A DNA stretch of 64,000 nt from CALANV01 sp036381615 (GTDB lineage: Bacteria; Pseudomonadota; Alphaproteobacteria; CACIAM-22H2). Numbering within the stretch: position 1 is the stretch's first letter; each line of letters starts with the position of its first letter. Both the position numbers and the translations under genes were made by a program. Of the stretch, positions 40,908-49,103 are shown in pieces. The stretch is from the NCBI GenBank assembly GCA_036381615.1, contig DASVCL010000052.1:7939-71938 (forward strand), in the 5' to 3' direction. Below the pieces are notes generated by a model. The model saw only the letters and a program-made list of their open reading frames with translations. It was not told where the DNA came from and made no database searches.

Positions 40908-43478
40908 ATGGACGATCTACTCCGCGAATTTTTGACCGAGTCCGCCGAAAGTCTGGCAATGCTCGACGTCGAGCTCGTCAAGCTCGAGCAGAATCCGAAC
41001 GATCCGGACCTTCTCGGCAACATCTTCCGGCTGGTTCACACGATCAAGGGAACGTGCGGATTTCTGGGACTGCCGCGACTGGAATCGGTTGCCCATGCGG
41101 CGGAGAACGTCCTCGGCAAGCTGCGCGACGGCGAGCTCGAGGTGACCGCGGACATCGTCAGCGTCATCCTTGCGTCGCTCGACCGCATCAAGTCGCTTCT
41201 GAATTCTCTCGAGCAGAGCGAGGCGGAACCTCCCGGCGACGACAAGGATCTGATCGCGCATCTCGATGCGATCGCGGAGGGACGTGCAGCCCCCACGAAG
41301 CCGGCAGCGGCGCCTGCCGCGGAGTCGCCGGCCGTTCACGCCGACACGTCGGAGCATGCGCCCGAGCATCACGCCGCTGCCAGCGAACACGCGCCCGCCC
41401 GGGCGTCGGACGGCGCCGTTGCGCACGAGTCCGCGGTCGCGGCGCAGACGATCCGCGTCAACGTCGACCTGCTCGAGAATCTGATGACGATGGTCAGCGA
41501 GCTCGTGCTGACCCGCAATCAGCTCCTGCAGATCCTCCGTAGTCAGAAGGACAGCGAATTTTCCGCCCCGCTGCAGCGCCTAAACCTGGTCACGTCCGAG
41601 CTTCAGGAAGGCGTGATGAAGACGCGCATGCAGCCGATCGGCAATGCATGGGCGAAACTGCCGCGCATGGTGCGGGATCTCGCGCACGAGCTGGGCAAGA
41701 AGATCGACCTGCGCATGCAGGGCGCGGAGACCGAGCTCGATCGCCAGGTGCTCGAGCTCATCAAGGATCCGCTGACGCATCTGGTCCGCAACTGCGCCGA
41801 TCACGGCCTCGAGAGTCCGGAGGAGCGTCGCCGCATCGGGAAGAGCGAGACCGGCCGGATAACGCTCGACGCCTTCCATGAGGGCGGCCAGATCGTCATC
41901 GAGATCTCGGATGACGGCCGCGGTCTCCAGATCGACAAGATCAAGGCCAAGGCGATCGCCAACGGTCTCGCGACCGAGGCCGAGATCGCCGGCATGACCG
42001 ATCAGCAGATCGCGCAGTTCATCTTCAAGCCCGGATTCTCCACCGCCGCTCAGATTACCAACGTATCCGGGCGCGGCGTCGGGATGGACGTCGTCCGCAC
42101 CAACATCGAGAAGATCGGCGGTACGATCGAGCTGCGGACGAAGGCGGGGCGGGGAACGTCCTTCTTCATCAAGATCCCGCTGACCCTCGCGATCGTATCG
42201 GCGTTGATCGTCGAGGCGGGGGGCGAACGCTTTGCCATCCCGCAGATCAGCGTCGTCGAACTCGTGCGGGCGACCGCGAACTCCGACCACCAGATCGAGC
42301 ATATCAATGGCGCGCCGTTCCTGCGCCTGCGGAACCGGCTTCTGCCGCTGGTGAATCTGCGCGACCTTCTGCGCATCGGTGCGGCCGACGCGAAGAAGGG
42401 AGAGGAAGCGTTCATCGTCGTCACGCAGGTCGGCAAGCACACCTTCGGCATCGTCGTCGATCGCGTATTCGACACCGAGGAAATCGTGGTCAAACCCGTC
42501 GCGCCGATCCTGCGCGACATCTCGATGTTCGCCGGCAACACGATCCTGGGCGACGGCAGCGTCATCATGATCCTGGATCCCAACGGCATCGCCGCCGCGA
42601 TCGGCGACGTCACCATGGCGCAGGATCACGCGACCGAGACCGAAAAGGCCCAGGCGAGTGCCGGTGACGATCGGGTTGCGCTGCTTCTGTTCCGCGCCGG
42701 GGATGCGACGCCGAAGGCCGTGCCGCTGGCGCTCGTCGCACGGCTCGAGGAGGTCGACGCGGCGACGATCGAGACGTCGAACGGCAGGCCGGTCATTCAG
42801 TACCGGGGCAAGCTCATGCCGCTGGTCACGATCGACGCGTCCTACGACAGGAAATCGTCCGGACGCCAGCCGATTCTCGTATTCGCCGACGGCCCCCGTT
42901 CGATGGGCCTGCTGGTCGACGAGATCGTCGACATCGTCGAGGATCGGATGGACGTCCAGCTCGGAACCGAACGTCCCGGACTCCTGGGCAGCGCGATCAT
43001 TGCGGGCAAGGCGACCGAGATCATCGACGCCGGCCATTACCTTACGCTGGCCTTCGACGACTGGTTCTCGGCGACCCGGAAGGAGAGCGCGGAGCCGGCC
43101 AGCAAGCGTGTCCTTCTGGTCGACGATTCGCCATTCTTCCGCAACCTGCTGACGCCGCTGCTATCGGTTGCGGGTTATGACGTCACCAGCGTCGAGAGCG
43201 CCGACAAGGCGTTGGCCCTGTGCGAGGCGGGCGAGGATTTCGATGTCATCGTCAGCGATATCGAGATGCCGGGCATGAGCGGCTTCGAATTCGCCGAGAC
43301 CGTCCGCAAGGGCGGACGCTGGCAGGATACACCGATCGTTGCGCTGTCGTCGCATACGTCGCCGAAGGATCTTGATCGCGGCCGTCGCGCCGGGTTCATC
43401 GACTACATCGCGAAACTCGATCGCGATGCGCTGCTCAACACGCTTTCGCAGACGGTCCAGGCCCGAGGTGCGGCATGA
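40908..43478 (+). CDS. cheA: hybrid chemotaxis kinase CheA with two CheW-like domains and a receiver
   Basis: An 856-residue CheA. The Hpt domain has His44 (RLVHTIKGTCGFLG). A dimerisation domain and a HATPase domain follow (NCADHGLESPEERR, DDGRGLQIDKI, GRGVGMDV), then a CheW-like domain (about 440-570) and a second degenerate CheW-like segment (about 585-710). The C-terminal receiver has Asp784 (IVSDIEMPGMSGF). A start codon at 40908 has GAAGGA upstream. It receives signals from MCPs and phosphorylates CheY and CheB. First gene of cheAWYBR. Confidence 0.93.
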   Translation: MDDLLREFLTESAESLAMLDVELVKLEQNPNDPDLLGNIFRLVHTIKGTCGFLGLPRLESVAHAAENVLGKLRDGELEVTADIVSVILASLDRIKSLLNSLEQSEAEPPGDDKDLIAHLDAIAEGRAAPTKPAAAPAAESPAVHADTSEHAPEHHAAASEHAPARASDGAVAHESAVAAQTIRVNVDLLENLMTMVSELVLTRNQLLQILRSQKDSEFSAPLQRLNLVTSELQEGVMKTRMQPIGNAWAKLPRMVRDLAHELGKKIDLRMQGAETELDRQVLELIKDPLTHLVRNCADHGLESPEERRRIGKSETGRITLDAFHEGGQIVIEISDDGRGLQIDKIKAKAIANGLATEAEIAGMTDQQIAQFIFKPGFSTAAQITNVSGRGVGMDVVRTNIEKIGGTIELRTKAGRGTSFFIKIPLTLAIVSALIVEAGGERFAIPQISVVELVRATANSDHQIEHINGAPFLRLRNRLLPLVNLRDLLRIGAADAKKGEEAFIVVTQVGKHTFGIVVDRVFDTEEIVVKPVAPILRDISMFAGNTILGDGSVIMILDPNGIAAAIGDVTMAQDHATETEKAQASAGDDRVALLLFRAGDATPKAVPLALVARLEEVDAATIETSNGRPVIQYRGKLMPLVTIDASYDRKSSGRQPILVFADGPRSMGLLVDEIVDIVEDRMDVQLGTERPGLLGSAIIAGKATEIIDAGHYLTLAFDDWFSATRKESAEPASKRVLLVDDSPFFRNLLTPLLSVAGYDVTSVESADKALALCEAGEDFDVIVSDIEMPGMSGFEFAETVRKGGRWQDTPIVALSSHTSPKDLDRGRRAGFIDYIAKLDRDALLNTLSQTVQARGAA

Positions 43479-43957
43479 ACACGGAGCGTGCGATGAACGG
43501 GATCGACAAAGACCTGCAGGGACCACGCGACTTCGTGTCGATGACGGTCGCGGATCAGCTTTTCGGCATTCCCGTCCTGACGGTTCAGGACGTGCTCGGT
43601 GAACAGCGGATCACGCGCGTGCCGCTGGCGCCTCCGGAAGTTGCCGGGACATTGAATCTGCGCGGGCGGATCGTCACGGCGATCGACATGCGGCGTCGTC
43701 TCGGGCTTCCGCCACGTGCTGCCGGCCACGCCGGCATGAACGTCGTCGTCGATCGCGGCGGCGAGCTGTACAGCCTGATCGTCGATTCGGTCGGCGAGGT
43801 CCTGAGCCTTGCGGCCGAACTGTTCGAGCGCAACCCGCCGACGCTCGACCCGAGTTGGCGGGAAGTTTCGACCGGCGTCTACCGCCTGCAACAGGAGTTG
43901 ATGGTCGTGCTGGATGTCGAGCGGCTGCTCGACATCAAACGCGCCGAAGCCGCCTAG
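43475..43957 (+). CDS. cheW: chemotaxis coupling protein CheW
   Basis: A 160-residue adaptor linking MCPs to CheA. Two SH3-like barrels are visible: FVSMTVADQLFGIPVLTVQD, then AGTLNLRGRIVTAIDMRRRL (the conserved RGxxxPxxDL-type element), and LYSLIVDSVGEVLSL. The ATG overlaps the cheA stop (ATGA), which couples translation. Confidence 0.93.
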   Translation: MNTERAMNGIDKDLQGPRDFVSMTVADQLFGIPVLTVQDVLGEQRITRVPLAPPEVAGTLNLRGRIVTAIDMRRRLGLPPRAAGHAGMNVVVDRGGELYSLIVDSVGEVLSLAAELFERNPPTLDPSWREVSTGVYRLQQELMVVLDVERLLDIKRAEAA

Positions 43958-43984
43958 CCGACCCGGCGCTGGCGGGAGGTTGTC

Positions 43985-44350
43985 ATGAAGACCTGCCTGA
44001 TCGTCGACGACTCGAAGGTCATTCGGATGGTCGCCCGGCGCATCCTCGAGGAGCTTGATTTCTCGATCATCGAGGCAGCCGACGGCGAAATGGCGATGAA
44101 GGCCTGTCGCACCCGGATGCCGGACGCGATCCTGCTCGACTGGAACATGCCTGTGATGAACGGGATCGACTTCCTGCGCGAGCTCCGCAAGATGAACGGC
44201 GGCAATCAACCCGTGGTGGTGTTCTGCACGACCGAGAACGATATTCAGCACATTCGGGAAGCCATCCAGGCAGGTGCCAACGAGTACATCATGAAGCCGT
44301 TCGACAGCGACATCATTCAGGCGAAATTCGCCCAAGTCGGACTTCTATGA
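43985..44350 (+). CDS. cheY: chemotaxis response regulator CheY
   Basis: A 121-residue stand-alone receiver domain. The acid pocket is VDDS (residues 7-10) and the phosphorylated Asp is Asp52 (AILLDWNMPVMNGID); the switch Thr is in VVFCTTENDI and the Lys in YIMKPFD. It binds the flagellar switch when phosphorylated. GGGAGG lies upstream. It overlaps cheB by ATGA. Confidence 0.93.
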   Translation: MKTCLIVDDSKVIRMVARRILEELDFSIIEAADGEMAMKACRTRMPDAILLDWNMPVMNGIDFLRELRKMNGGNQPVVVFCTTENDIQHIREAIQAGANEYIMKPFDSDIIQAKFAQVGLL

Positions 44351-45495
44351 CGTCATCTCCCGCCGGCGCGACGGCTCCCATCCAGCGCTCGGTCGAACCG
44401 ATCCGCGTTCTCGTTGCCGACGATTCAGCCGTCATCCGGGGCCTGGTGACACGGCTCCTGGAATCCGACCCCGAGATCGCCGTCGTCGGGTCGGTTGGAA
44501 ACGGCCAGATGGCGGTCGCGACCCTGCGTCGGACGACGGTCGACATTGTCGTCCTCGATATCGAAATGCCCGTCATGGACGGGCTCACCGCGCTTCCGCT
44601 GCTGCTCGAGGCGTCGCCCGGCGTCAAGGTGATCGTGGCATCGACGCTCACCAAGCGTAATGCGCAGGTGAGCCTGAAGGCGCTTTCCGCCGGGGCGGCC
44701 GATTACGTGACCAAGCCGTCGTCGACCGCCGAGATTCATGGCGCGGCTGACTTTCAGCGCGAATTGCTAGCCAAGGTAAAGGCGCTGGGGGGAGCACGAC
44801 GCCGCCAGCGTGTCGAACGCGGCGACAGCGTCGTCGCGGATGTTCCGTTCCGGCCGATGGCACCGCGCCCCGAGCCGCCGCGCAGCATCGTGTTGAGGGC
44901 GCCCAGCAGCAGGCCGCCGGAGGTGATCGCCATCGGCAGCTCCACAGGCGGACCGCAGGCGCTGATGACGGTACTGGCGCGGCTGCCGGCGACGATGCAG
45001 CTGCCGATCCTGATTGCGCAGCACATGCCGGCAACCTTCACCAGCATACTTGCCGAGCACCTTTCGCGGGCCAGCGGCCGGCCTGCGCTCGAAGGCGTCG
45101 ATGGAGAGCCGATCCGGCCTGGACGCGTCATCGTCGCGCCCGGCGACTTTCACATGACCGTCGCGGTCGCGAACGGCCGGCGGGTCATCCGCCTGACCAA
45201 GGAGCCGCCGGAGAACTTCTGCCGTCCCGCCGTGGACCCGCTCTTCCGCAGCGCTGCCGAGGCGTACGGGGCCGGCGTGCTCGCGATCGTCCTCACGGGC
45301 ATGGGCAGCGACGGTGCGAAAGGGGCCAGGGCCATCGCCGACAAGGGCGGTACCGTGATCGCACAGGACGAGGCGACGAGCGTCGTCTGGGGGATGCCGG
45401 GCGCGGTGGCGGCGGCCGGCGTATGCAGCGCCGTGCTGCCGTTGGGCGAGATCGCCGACTATGTCCGTCACGCGGCGGGAGCGGGGCGGCGATGA
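44347..45495 (+). CDS. cheB: protein-glutamate methylesterase/deamidase CheB
   Basis: A 382-residue CheB. The receiver has Asp71 (VVLDIEMPVMDGL). The methylesterase domain (about 195-375) has the catalytic Ser in IAIGSSTGGPQAL, His in LIAQHMPATF and Asp in LTGMGSDGAKGA. It removes methyl groups from chemoreceptors, opposing CheR. Both ends overlap neighbours by ATGA. Confidence 0.94.
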   Translation: MTSSPAGATAPIQRSVEPIRVLVADDSAVIRGLVTRLLESDPEIAVVGSVGNGQMAVATLRRTTVDIVVLDIEMPVMDGLTALPLLLEASPGVKVIVASTLTKRNAQVSLKALSAGAADYVTKPSSTAEIHGAADFQRELLAKVKALGGARRRQRVERGDSVVADVPFRPMAPRPEPPRSIVLRAPSSRPPEVIAIGSSTGGPQALMTVLARLPATMQLPILIAQHMPATFTSILAEHLSRASGRPALEGVDGEPIRPGRVIVAPGDFHMTVAVANGRRVIRLTKEPPENFCRPAVDPLFRSAAEAYGAGVLAIVLTGMGSDGAKGARAIADKGGTVIAQDEATSVVWGMPGAVAAAGVCSAVLPLGEIADYVRHAAGAGRR

Positions 45496-46337
45496 AGCCC
45501 GAGAATTTCGCCTGGCTCTGTCGCCACCTGCAGGACAACACCGGCCTCGTGCTGAGCAGTGACAAGATGTATCTCGTCGAGAGCCGGCTGACGCCCGTCG
45601 CCCGCAAGCACCTCCTCGGCGGACTTGATGCGCTGGTCGAGACATTGCGCAGCCAGCGCTCCCGGGAACTCGAGCGCGACGTCATCGACGCCATGATGAC
45701 GAACGAGTCCTTCTTCTTTCGAGACGGAAAGCCGTTCGAGCAGTTTCGGCACTTCGTTCTGCCGCGGATGCTTCAGGGCCGGGCCGCGCAGCGTACCATA
45801 CGGATCTGGAGTGCGGCGTGCTCCACCGGTCAGGAGCCGTACACGATCGCCATGATCCTGAAGGAGGAGGAGGCGAAGCTTGCCGGCTGGAAGGTCGAAA
45901 TCGTCGCGACGGACATTTCGCACGAGGCGCTCGCGCGTGCCCGGTCGGGCATCTATTCGCAGTTCGAGGTCCAGCGCGGGCTGCCGATCCAGCTGCTGAT
46001 CAAATACTTCACGCAGGATGGCGACCGCTGGCAGATCATGCCGGAGCTGCGGGCGATGGTTCAATTCCGGGAATTCAACCTTTTGAGCGACTTCGGGCCG
46101 CTCGGGCGCTTCGACATCGTGTTCTGCCGCAACGTGCTGATCTATTTCGACCAGGCGACGAAAGCAGCGATTCTCGAGCGCATTAGTCGCACGATGGCGC
46201 CGGACGGTCTGCTTTATCTGGGAGGGGCCGAAACGGTGCTCGGCGTCACCGAGCGGTTCGTGCCCCTGCCGACGCAGCGCGGCATCTACGGCCTGGCTGC
46301 GGACATGCAGGGCATGCGTTGCGCCGCCGGCGCCTGA
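45492..46337 (+). CDS. cheR: chemoreceptor methyltransferase CheR
   Basis: A 281-residue SAM-dependent methyltransferase. An N-terminal helical domain precedes the catalytic part, which has IWSAACSTGQEPYTIAMI (SAM loop), VEIVATDISHEALARARSG and FDIVFCRNVLIYFD. It methylates MCP glutamates. Last gene of the che cluster. A 9-bp hairpin (46323-46347) overlaps its stop codon, without a U-run. Confidence 0.94.
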   Translation: MKPENFAWLCRHLQDNTGLVLSSDKMYLVESRLTPVARKHLLGGLDALVETLRSQRSRELERDVIDAMMTNESFFFRDGKPFEQFRHFVLPRMLQGRAAQRTIRIWSAACSTGQEPYTIAMILKEEEAKLAGWKVEIVATDISHEALARARSGIYSQFEVQRGLPIQLLIKYFTQDGDRWQIMPELRAMVQFREFNLLSDFGPLGRFDIVFCRNVLIYFDQATKAAILERISRTMAPDGLLYLGGAETVLGVTERFVPLPTQRGIYGLAADMQGMRCAAGA

Positions 46338-46390
46338 AGCCGGCGGCACTGACTCTCGTCACCGATCAGCGGTCGGAAACGGAGCGGCGC

Positions 46391-47110
46391 TCAGGCGCTC
46401 GCGGCCTCGCGCTCGGGGCGGGCACCCTTGGTCGCCGGCGGATCACGCAGGACGTAACCGCGGCCCCACACCGTTTCGATGTAGTTGTCGCCGCCGCAGG
46501 CATTCGCCAGCTTCTTGCGCAGCTTGCACACGAAGACGTCGATGATCTTGAGCTCCGGCTCGTCGATGCCGCCATAGAGATGATTGAGGAACATCTCCTT
46601 GGTCAGGGTGGTGCCCTTGCGCAGGCTCAGAAGCTCGAGGATGCCGTATTCCTTGCCGGTGAGATGAACCGGCTGGCCGTTTGCCTCGACGGTTCGGGTG
46701 TCGAGGTTCACGGTCAGCTTGCCCGTCTTGATGATCGACTGGGAGTGACCCTTGGCGCGCCGGACGATGGCATTGATGCGGGCGACGAGCTCGCGCTTGT
46801 CGAACGGCTTGGTCAGGTAGTCGTCAGCGCCGAAGCCAAGCCCCTTGAGCTTGTTGTCGAGTTCGGCCAAGCCCGACAGAATGAGAATCGGCGTTTTCAC
46901 GCGAGCAGCGCGAAGACGGCGCAAGACCTCGTAGCCGTCCATATCCGGCAGCATCAAATCGAGAATGATGATGTCGTAATCGTAGATCTTGCCGATTTCG
47001 AGCCCGTCTTCACCCAAATCTGTCGTGTCGCAGACGAAGCCCTCCGATTTCAGCATCAACTCGATCGATTTCGATGTCGCGCTATCGTCTTCGACAAGCA
47101 GTACTCGCAT
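46391..47110 (-). CDS. ctrA: cell-cycle response regulator CtrA
   Basis: A 239-residue OmpR-type response regulator, nearly unmistakable. The receiver has Asp51 (DIIILDLMLPDMDGYEVL) and GADDYLTKPFDKRELVARIN. The DNA-binding wing includes MFLNHLYGGIDEPELKIIDV and YIETVWGRGYVLRDP. CtrA activates flagellar, chemotaxis and division genes and blocks replication in Caulobacter. The C-terminus (KGARPEREAASA) is not the Ala-Ala type alone but ends Ala-Ser-Ala, plausible for ClpXP recognition. It is convergent with cheR and divergent from fliI. Confidence 0.97.
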   Translation of the reverse strand: MRVLLVEDDSATSKSIELMLKSEGFVCDTTDLGEDGLEIGKIYDYDIIILDLMLPDMDGYEVLRRLRAARVKTPILILSGLAELDNKLKGLGFGADDYLTKPFDKRELVARINAIVRRAKGHSQSIIKTGKLTVNLDTRTVEANGQPVHLTGKEYGILELLSLRKGTTLTKEMFLNHLYGGIDEPELKIIDVFVCKLRKKLANACGGDNYIETVWGRGYVLRDPPATKGARPEREAASA

Positions 47111-47141
47111 GGCCGGTGCCCCCTCTTCGGACCAATTCAGC

Positions 47142-47168
47142 TTAACGATAGTAAACGAGGTTGGTTAA
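47142..47168. promoter_or_regulatory. possible CtrA half sites upstream of ctrA
   Basis: Two TTAAC half sites (47142-47146 and 47165-47169) lie 32 and 55 bases upstream of the ctrA start. Neither is paired with a good second half at seven-base spacing. Autoregulation is plausible but weakly supported. Confidence 0.3.
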
Positions 47169-47243
47169 CGTTCCGTATATATGACACGTCTTTCGGCTGA
47201 TCCACCCTGGAATCCGCCCGACCGGGTCAAAGGCGAATGTGAT

Positions 47244-47258
47244 TTTACCGAAGCTTAA
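47244..47258. promoter_or_regulatory. CtrA-type box upstream of fliI
   Basis: TTTA-CCGAAGC-TTAA matches TTAA-N7-TTAA at seven of eight positions. It is 70 bases upstream of the fliI start, in the ctrA/fliI divergent region. Confidence 0.6.
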
Positions 47259-47327
47259 GCGACCCGAACAAATATCCCAGGCGTGGCAGGGCGGTTCGTC
47301 CTGCAGGCGCAAGGGACGCGTTGACAC

Positions 47328-48653
47328 TTGGACAGCGCACATCTTCTGACCGATCTGGCCCGCATACAGCCGTACCGGCTGTTCGGGCGCGTCACGGCGA
47401 TTCAGGGTATGCTGGTAGAGGTCGGCGGCGTCGAACATCTGCTGTCGATCGGGGCACGCTGTATGCTGATCGCCCGCGACGGGCGTCAGGTTCCCTGCGA
47501 GGTCGTCGGGTTCCGCAAGAACCGGGCCTTGCTCATGCCGTTCACGGGCCTGGACGGCGTCGGTCTCGGATGCAAGGCCGAGATCGCGGATTCCGATCCG
47601 GTGGTGCGACCGCACGAGGGCTGGCTCGGCCGCGTCGTGAACGCCCTGGGCGAGCCGCTCGACGGCAAGGGACCGCTGCCGCTGGGGCCGGAGCCTCGAC
47701 TGATCCGGGCGTCGCCGCCGCCCGCGCATTCGCGCCAACGGGTGCGGGGCAAGGTCGACCTCGGCGTACGGGCGATCAACACCTTCCTGACCTGCTGCCG
47801 CGGGCAGCGCATGGGCATCTTCGCCGGGTCCGGCGTAGGCAAGTCGTCGCTGCTGTCGATGATGGCGCGATATACCGCGGCGGATGTCAGCGTGATCGGG
47901 CTCATCGGCGAACGCGGACGCGAGGTTCAGGAATTCCTGGCGGATGATCTTGGTCCTGAGGGGCTTGCCCGCAGCGTCGTCGTGGTCGCCACGTCGGACG
48001 AGTCGCCGCTGATGCGGCGTCAGGCCGCTTACCTGACGATGGCGGTCGCCGAGTATTTCCGCGACAAGGACAAGGACGTCCTTTGCCTGATCGACAGCAT
48101 TACGCGCTTCGCCATGGCGCAGCGCGAGATCGGCCTGTCGGCCGGCGAGCCTCCCGCAAGCAAGGGGTATACGCCGTCGGTATTCGCCGAACTGCCGCGC
48201 GTGCTCGAGCGGGCCGGGCCGGGCGTGGGGCGGGGCAGCATCACCGGCCTTTTCACCGTTCTGGTCGAAGGTGACGATCACAACGAACCGATCGCCGATG
48301 CCGTCCGCGGCATCGTCGACGGCCACATCGTACTCGACCGCGCCATCGCGGAACGTGGCCGCTATCCCGCCATCGATATCCTTCGTTCGATCTCGCGCAC
48401 CATGCCGGGCTGCAATACGGCGGCGGAGAACGAGGTCGTCGGGCGGGCGCGGGCGCTGCTTGCCCAATATGAAAACATGGCAGAGATGATCCGGCTCGGT
48501 GCCTACCGGCGGGGCAGCGACCCGGCGGTCGATGAGGCGATCAAATACATGCCCGAGCTGGAACGGTTCCTGGCCCAGCGCAAGGATGAGCGCGCCGACC
48601 TGCCGGGCGGCTATGCCGCGCTTGCCGACATTCTCGGCATGGAACGTCCGTAA
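47328..48653 (+). CDS. fliI: flagellar export ATPase FliI
   Basis: A 441-residue ATPase that energises export of flagellar subunits. Walker A is GSGVGKSS (about 167-174), and VLCLIDSITRFAMAQREIGL is the Walker B and catalytic region. The F1-beta-like core and C-terminus (IKYMPELERFLAQRKDERAD) are intact. The start is TTG at 47328 with AAGGGA about 13 bases upstream; the start is not certain. It is followed by fliJ. Confidence 0.94.
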   Translation: MDSAHLLTDLARIQPYRLFGRVTAIQGMLVEVGGVEHLLSIGARCMLIARDGRQVPCEVVGFRKNRALLMPFTGLDGVGLGCKAEIADSDPVVRPHEGWLGRVVNALGEPLDGKGPLPLGPEPRLIRASPPPAHSRQRVRGKVDLGVRAINTFLTCCRGQRMGIFAGSGVGKSSLLSMMARYTAADVSVIGLIGERGREVQEFLADDLGPEGLARSVVVVATSDESPLMRRQAAYLTMAVAEYFRDKDKDVLCLIDSITRFAMAQREIGLSAGEPPASKGYTPSVFAELPRVLERAGPGVGRGSITGLFTVLVEGDDHNEPIADAVRGIVDGHIVLDRAIAERGRYPAIDILRSISRTMPGCNTAAENEVVGRARALLAQYENMAEMIRLGAYRRGSDPAVDEAIKYMPELERFLAQRKDERADLPGGYAALADILGMERP

Positions 48654-48669
48654 CGAGTGACGTACGACG

Positions 48670-49086
48670 ATGCGTACGCTTACGACCCTCATCCGTGTGC
48701 ACCAGTACCGCCTTGACGAAAAGCGGCGCGAGCTGGCCGATCTCGAACGATTTCGTGCCGATCTCGTTTCCCAGCGCGAGCGCCTGGAAGCCGAGGTGCG
48801 CACCGAACAGGATGTGGCCAAGCGCGTCGAGTGCGGGGCCTTTGCCTACGCGGGATTCGCGCAGAACGTCATCAGCCGCCGCGACAAGCTTGCTGCGTCG
48901 CTGGCCGACGTGGACCGTCGGATCGAGGCGGTGCAGCAGGAAGTACAGGAGATTTTTCAGGAACTGAAGCGCTACGAACTTGCGCTGGCGGCGCGACAGA
49001 AGAAGCTGCGCGAGGAAATGGACCGTCGTCAGCAGATACAGCTGGACGAAATCAGCCTGCAGATGCACCGCCGCCGGACCGCCTGA
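48670..49086 (+). CDS. fliJ: flagellar export chaperone FliJ
   Basis: A 138-residue, almost wholly coiled-coil protein (about 5-130), rich in Arg, Glu and Gln. The pattern HQYRLDEKRRELADLERFRA, then ALAARQKKLREEMDRRQQIQ is typical for FliJ, which binds FliI and FlhA in the export gate. It follows fliI by 16 bases. Convergent with the leftward FliK-like gene. Confidence 0.85.
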   Translation: MRTLTTLIRVHQYRLDEKRRELADLERFRADLVSQRERLEAEVRTEQDVAKRVECGAFAYAGFAQNVISRRDKLAASLADVDRRIEAVQQEVQEIFQELKRYELALAARQKKLREEMDRRQQIQLDEISLQMHRRRTA

Positions 49087-49103
49087 GTCGGGCGGCTCAC
49101 CGG

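Noticed and set aside
46323..46347. Terminator hairpin after cheR.
   Set aside because: A 9-bp perfect stem is present but overlaps the stop codon and lacks a U-run; noted in the cheR entry but not called as a terminator.
47111..47200. A full CtrA box for ctrA autoregulation.
   Set aside because: Half sites are present but the paired second half at seven-base spacing is poor; kept as a low-confidence site only.
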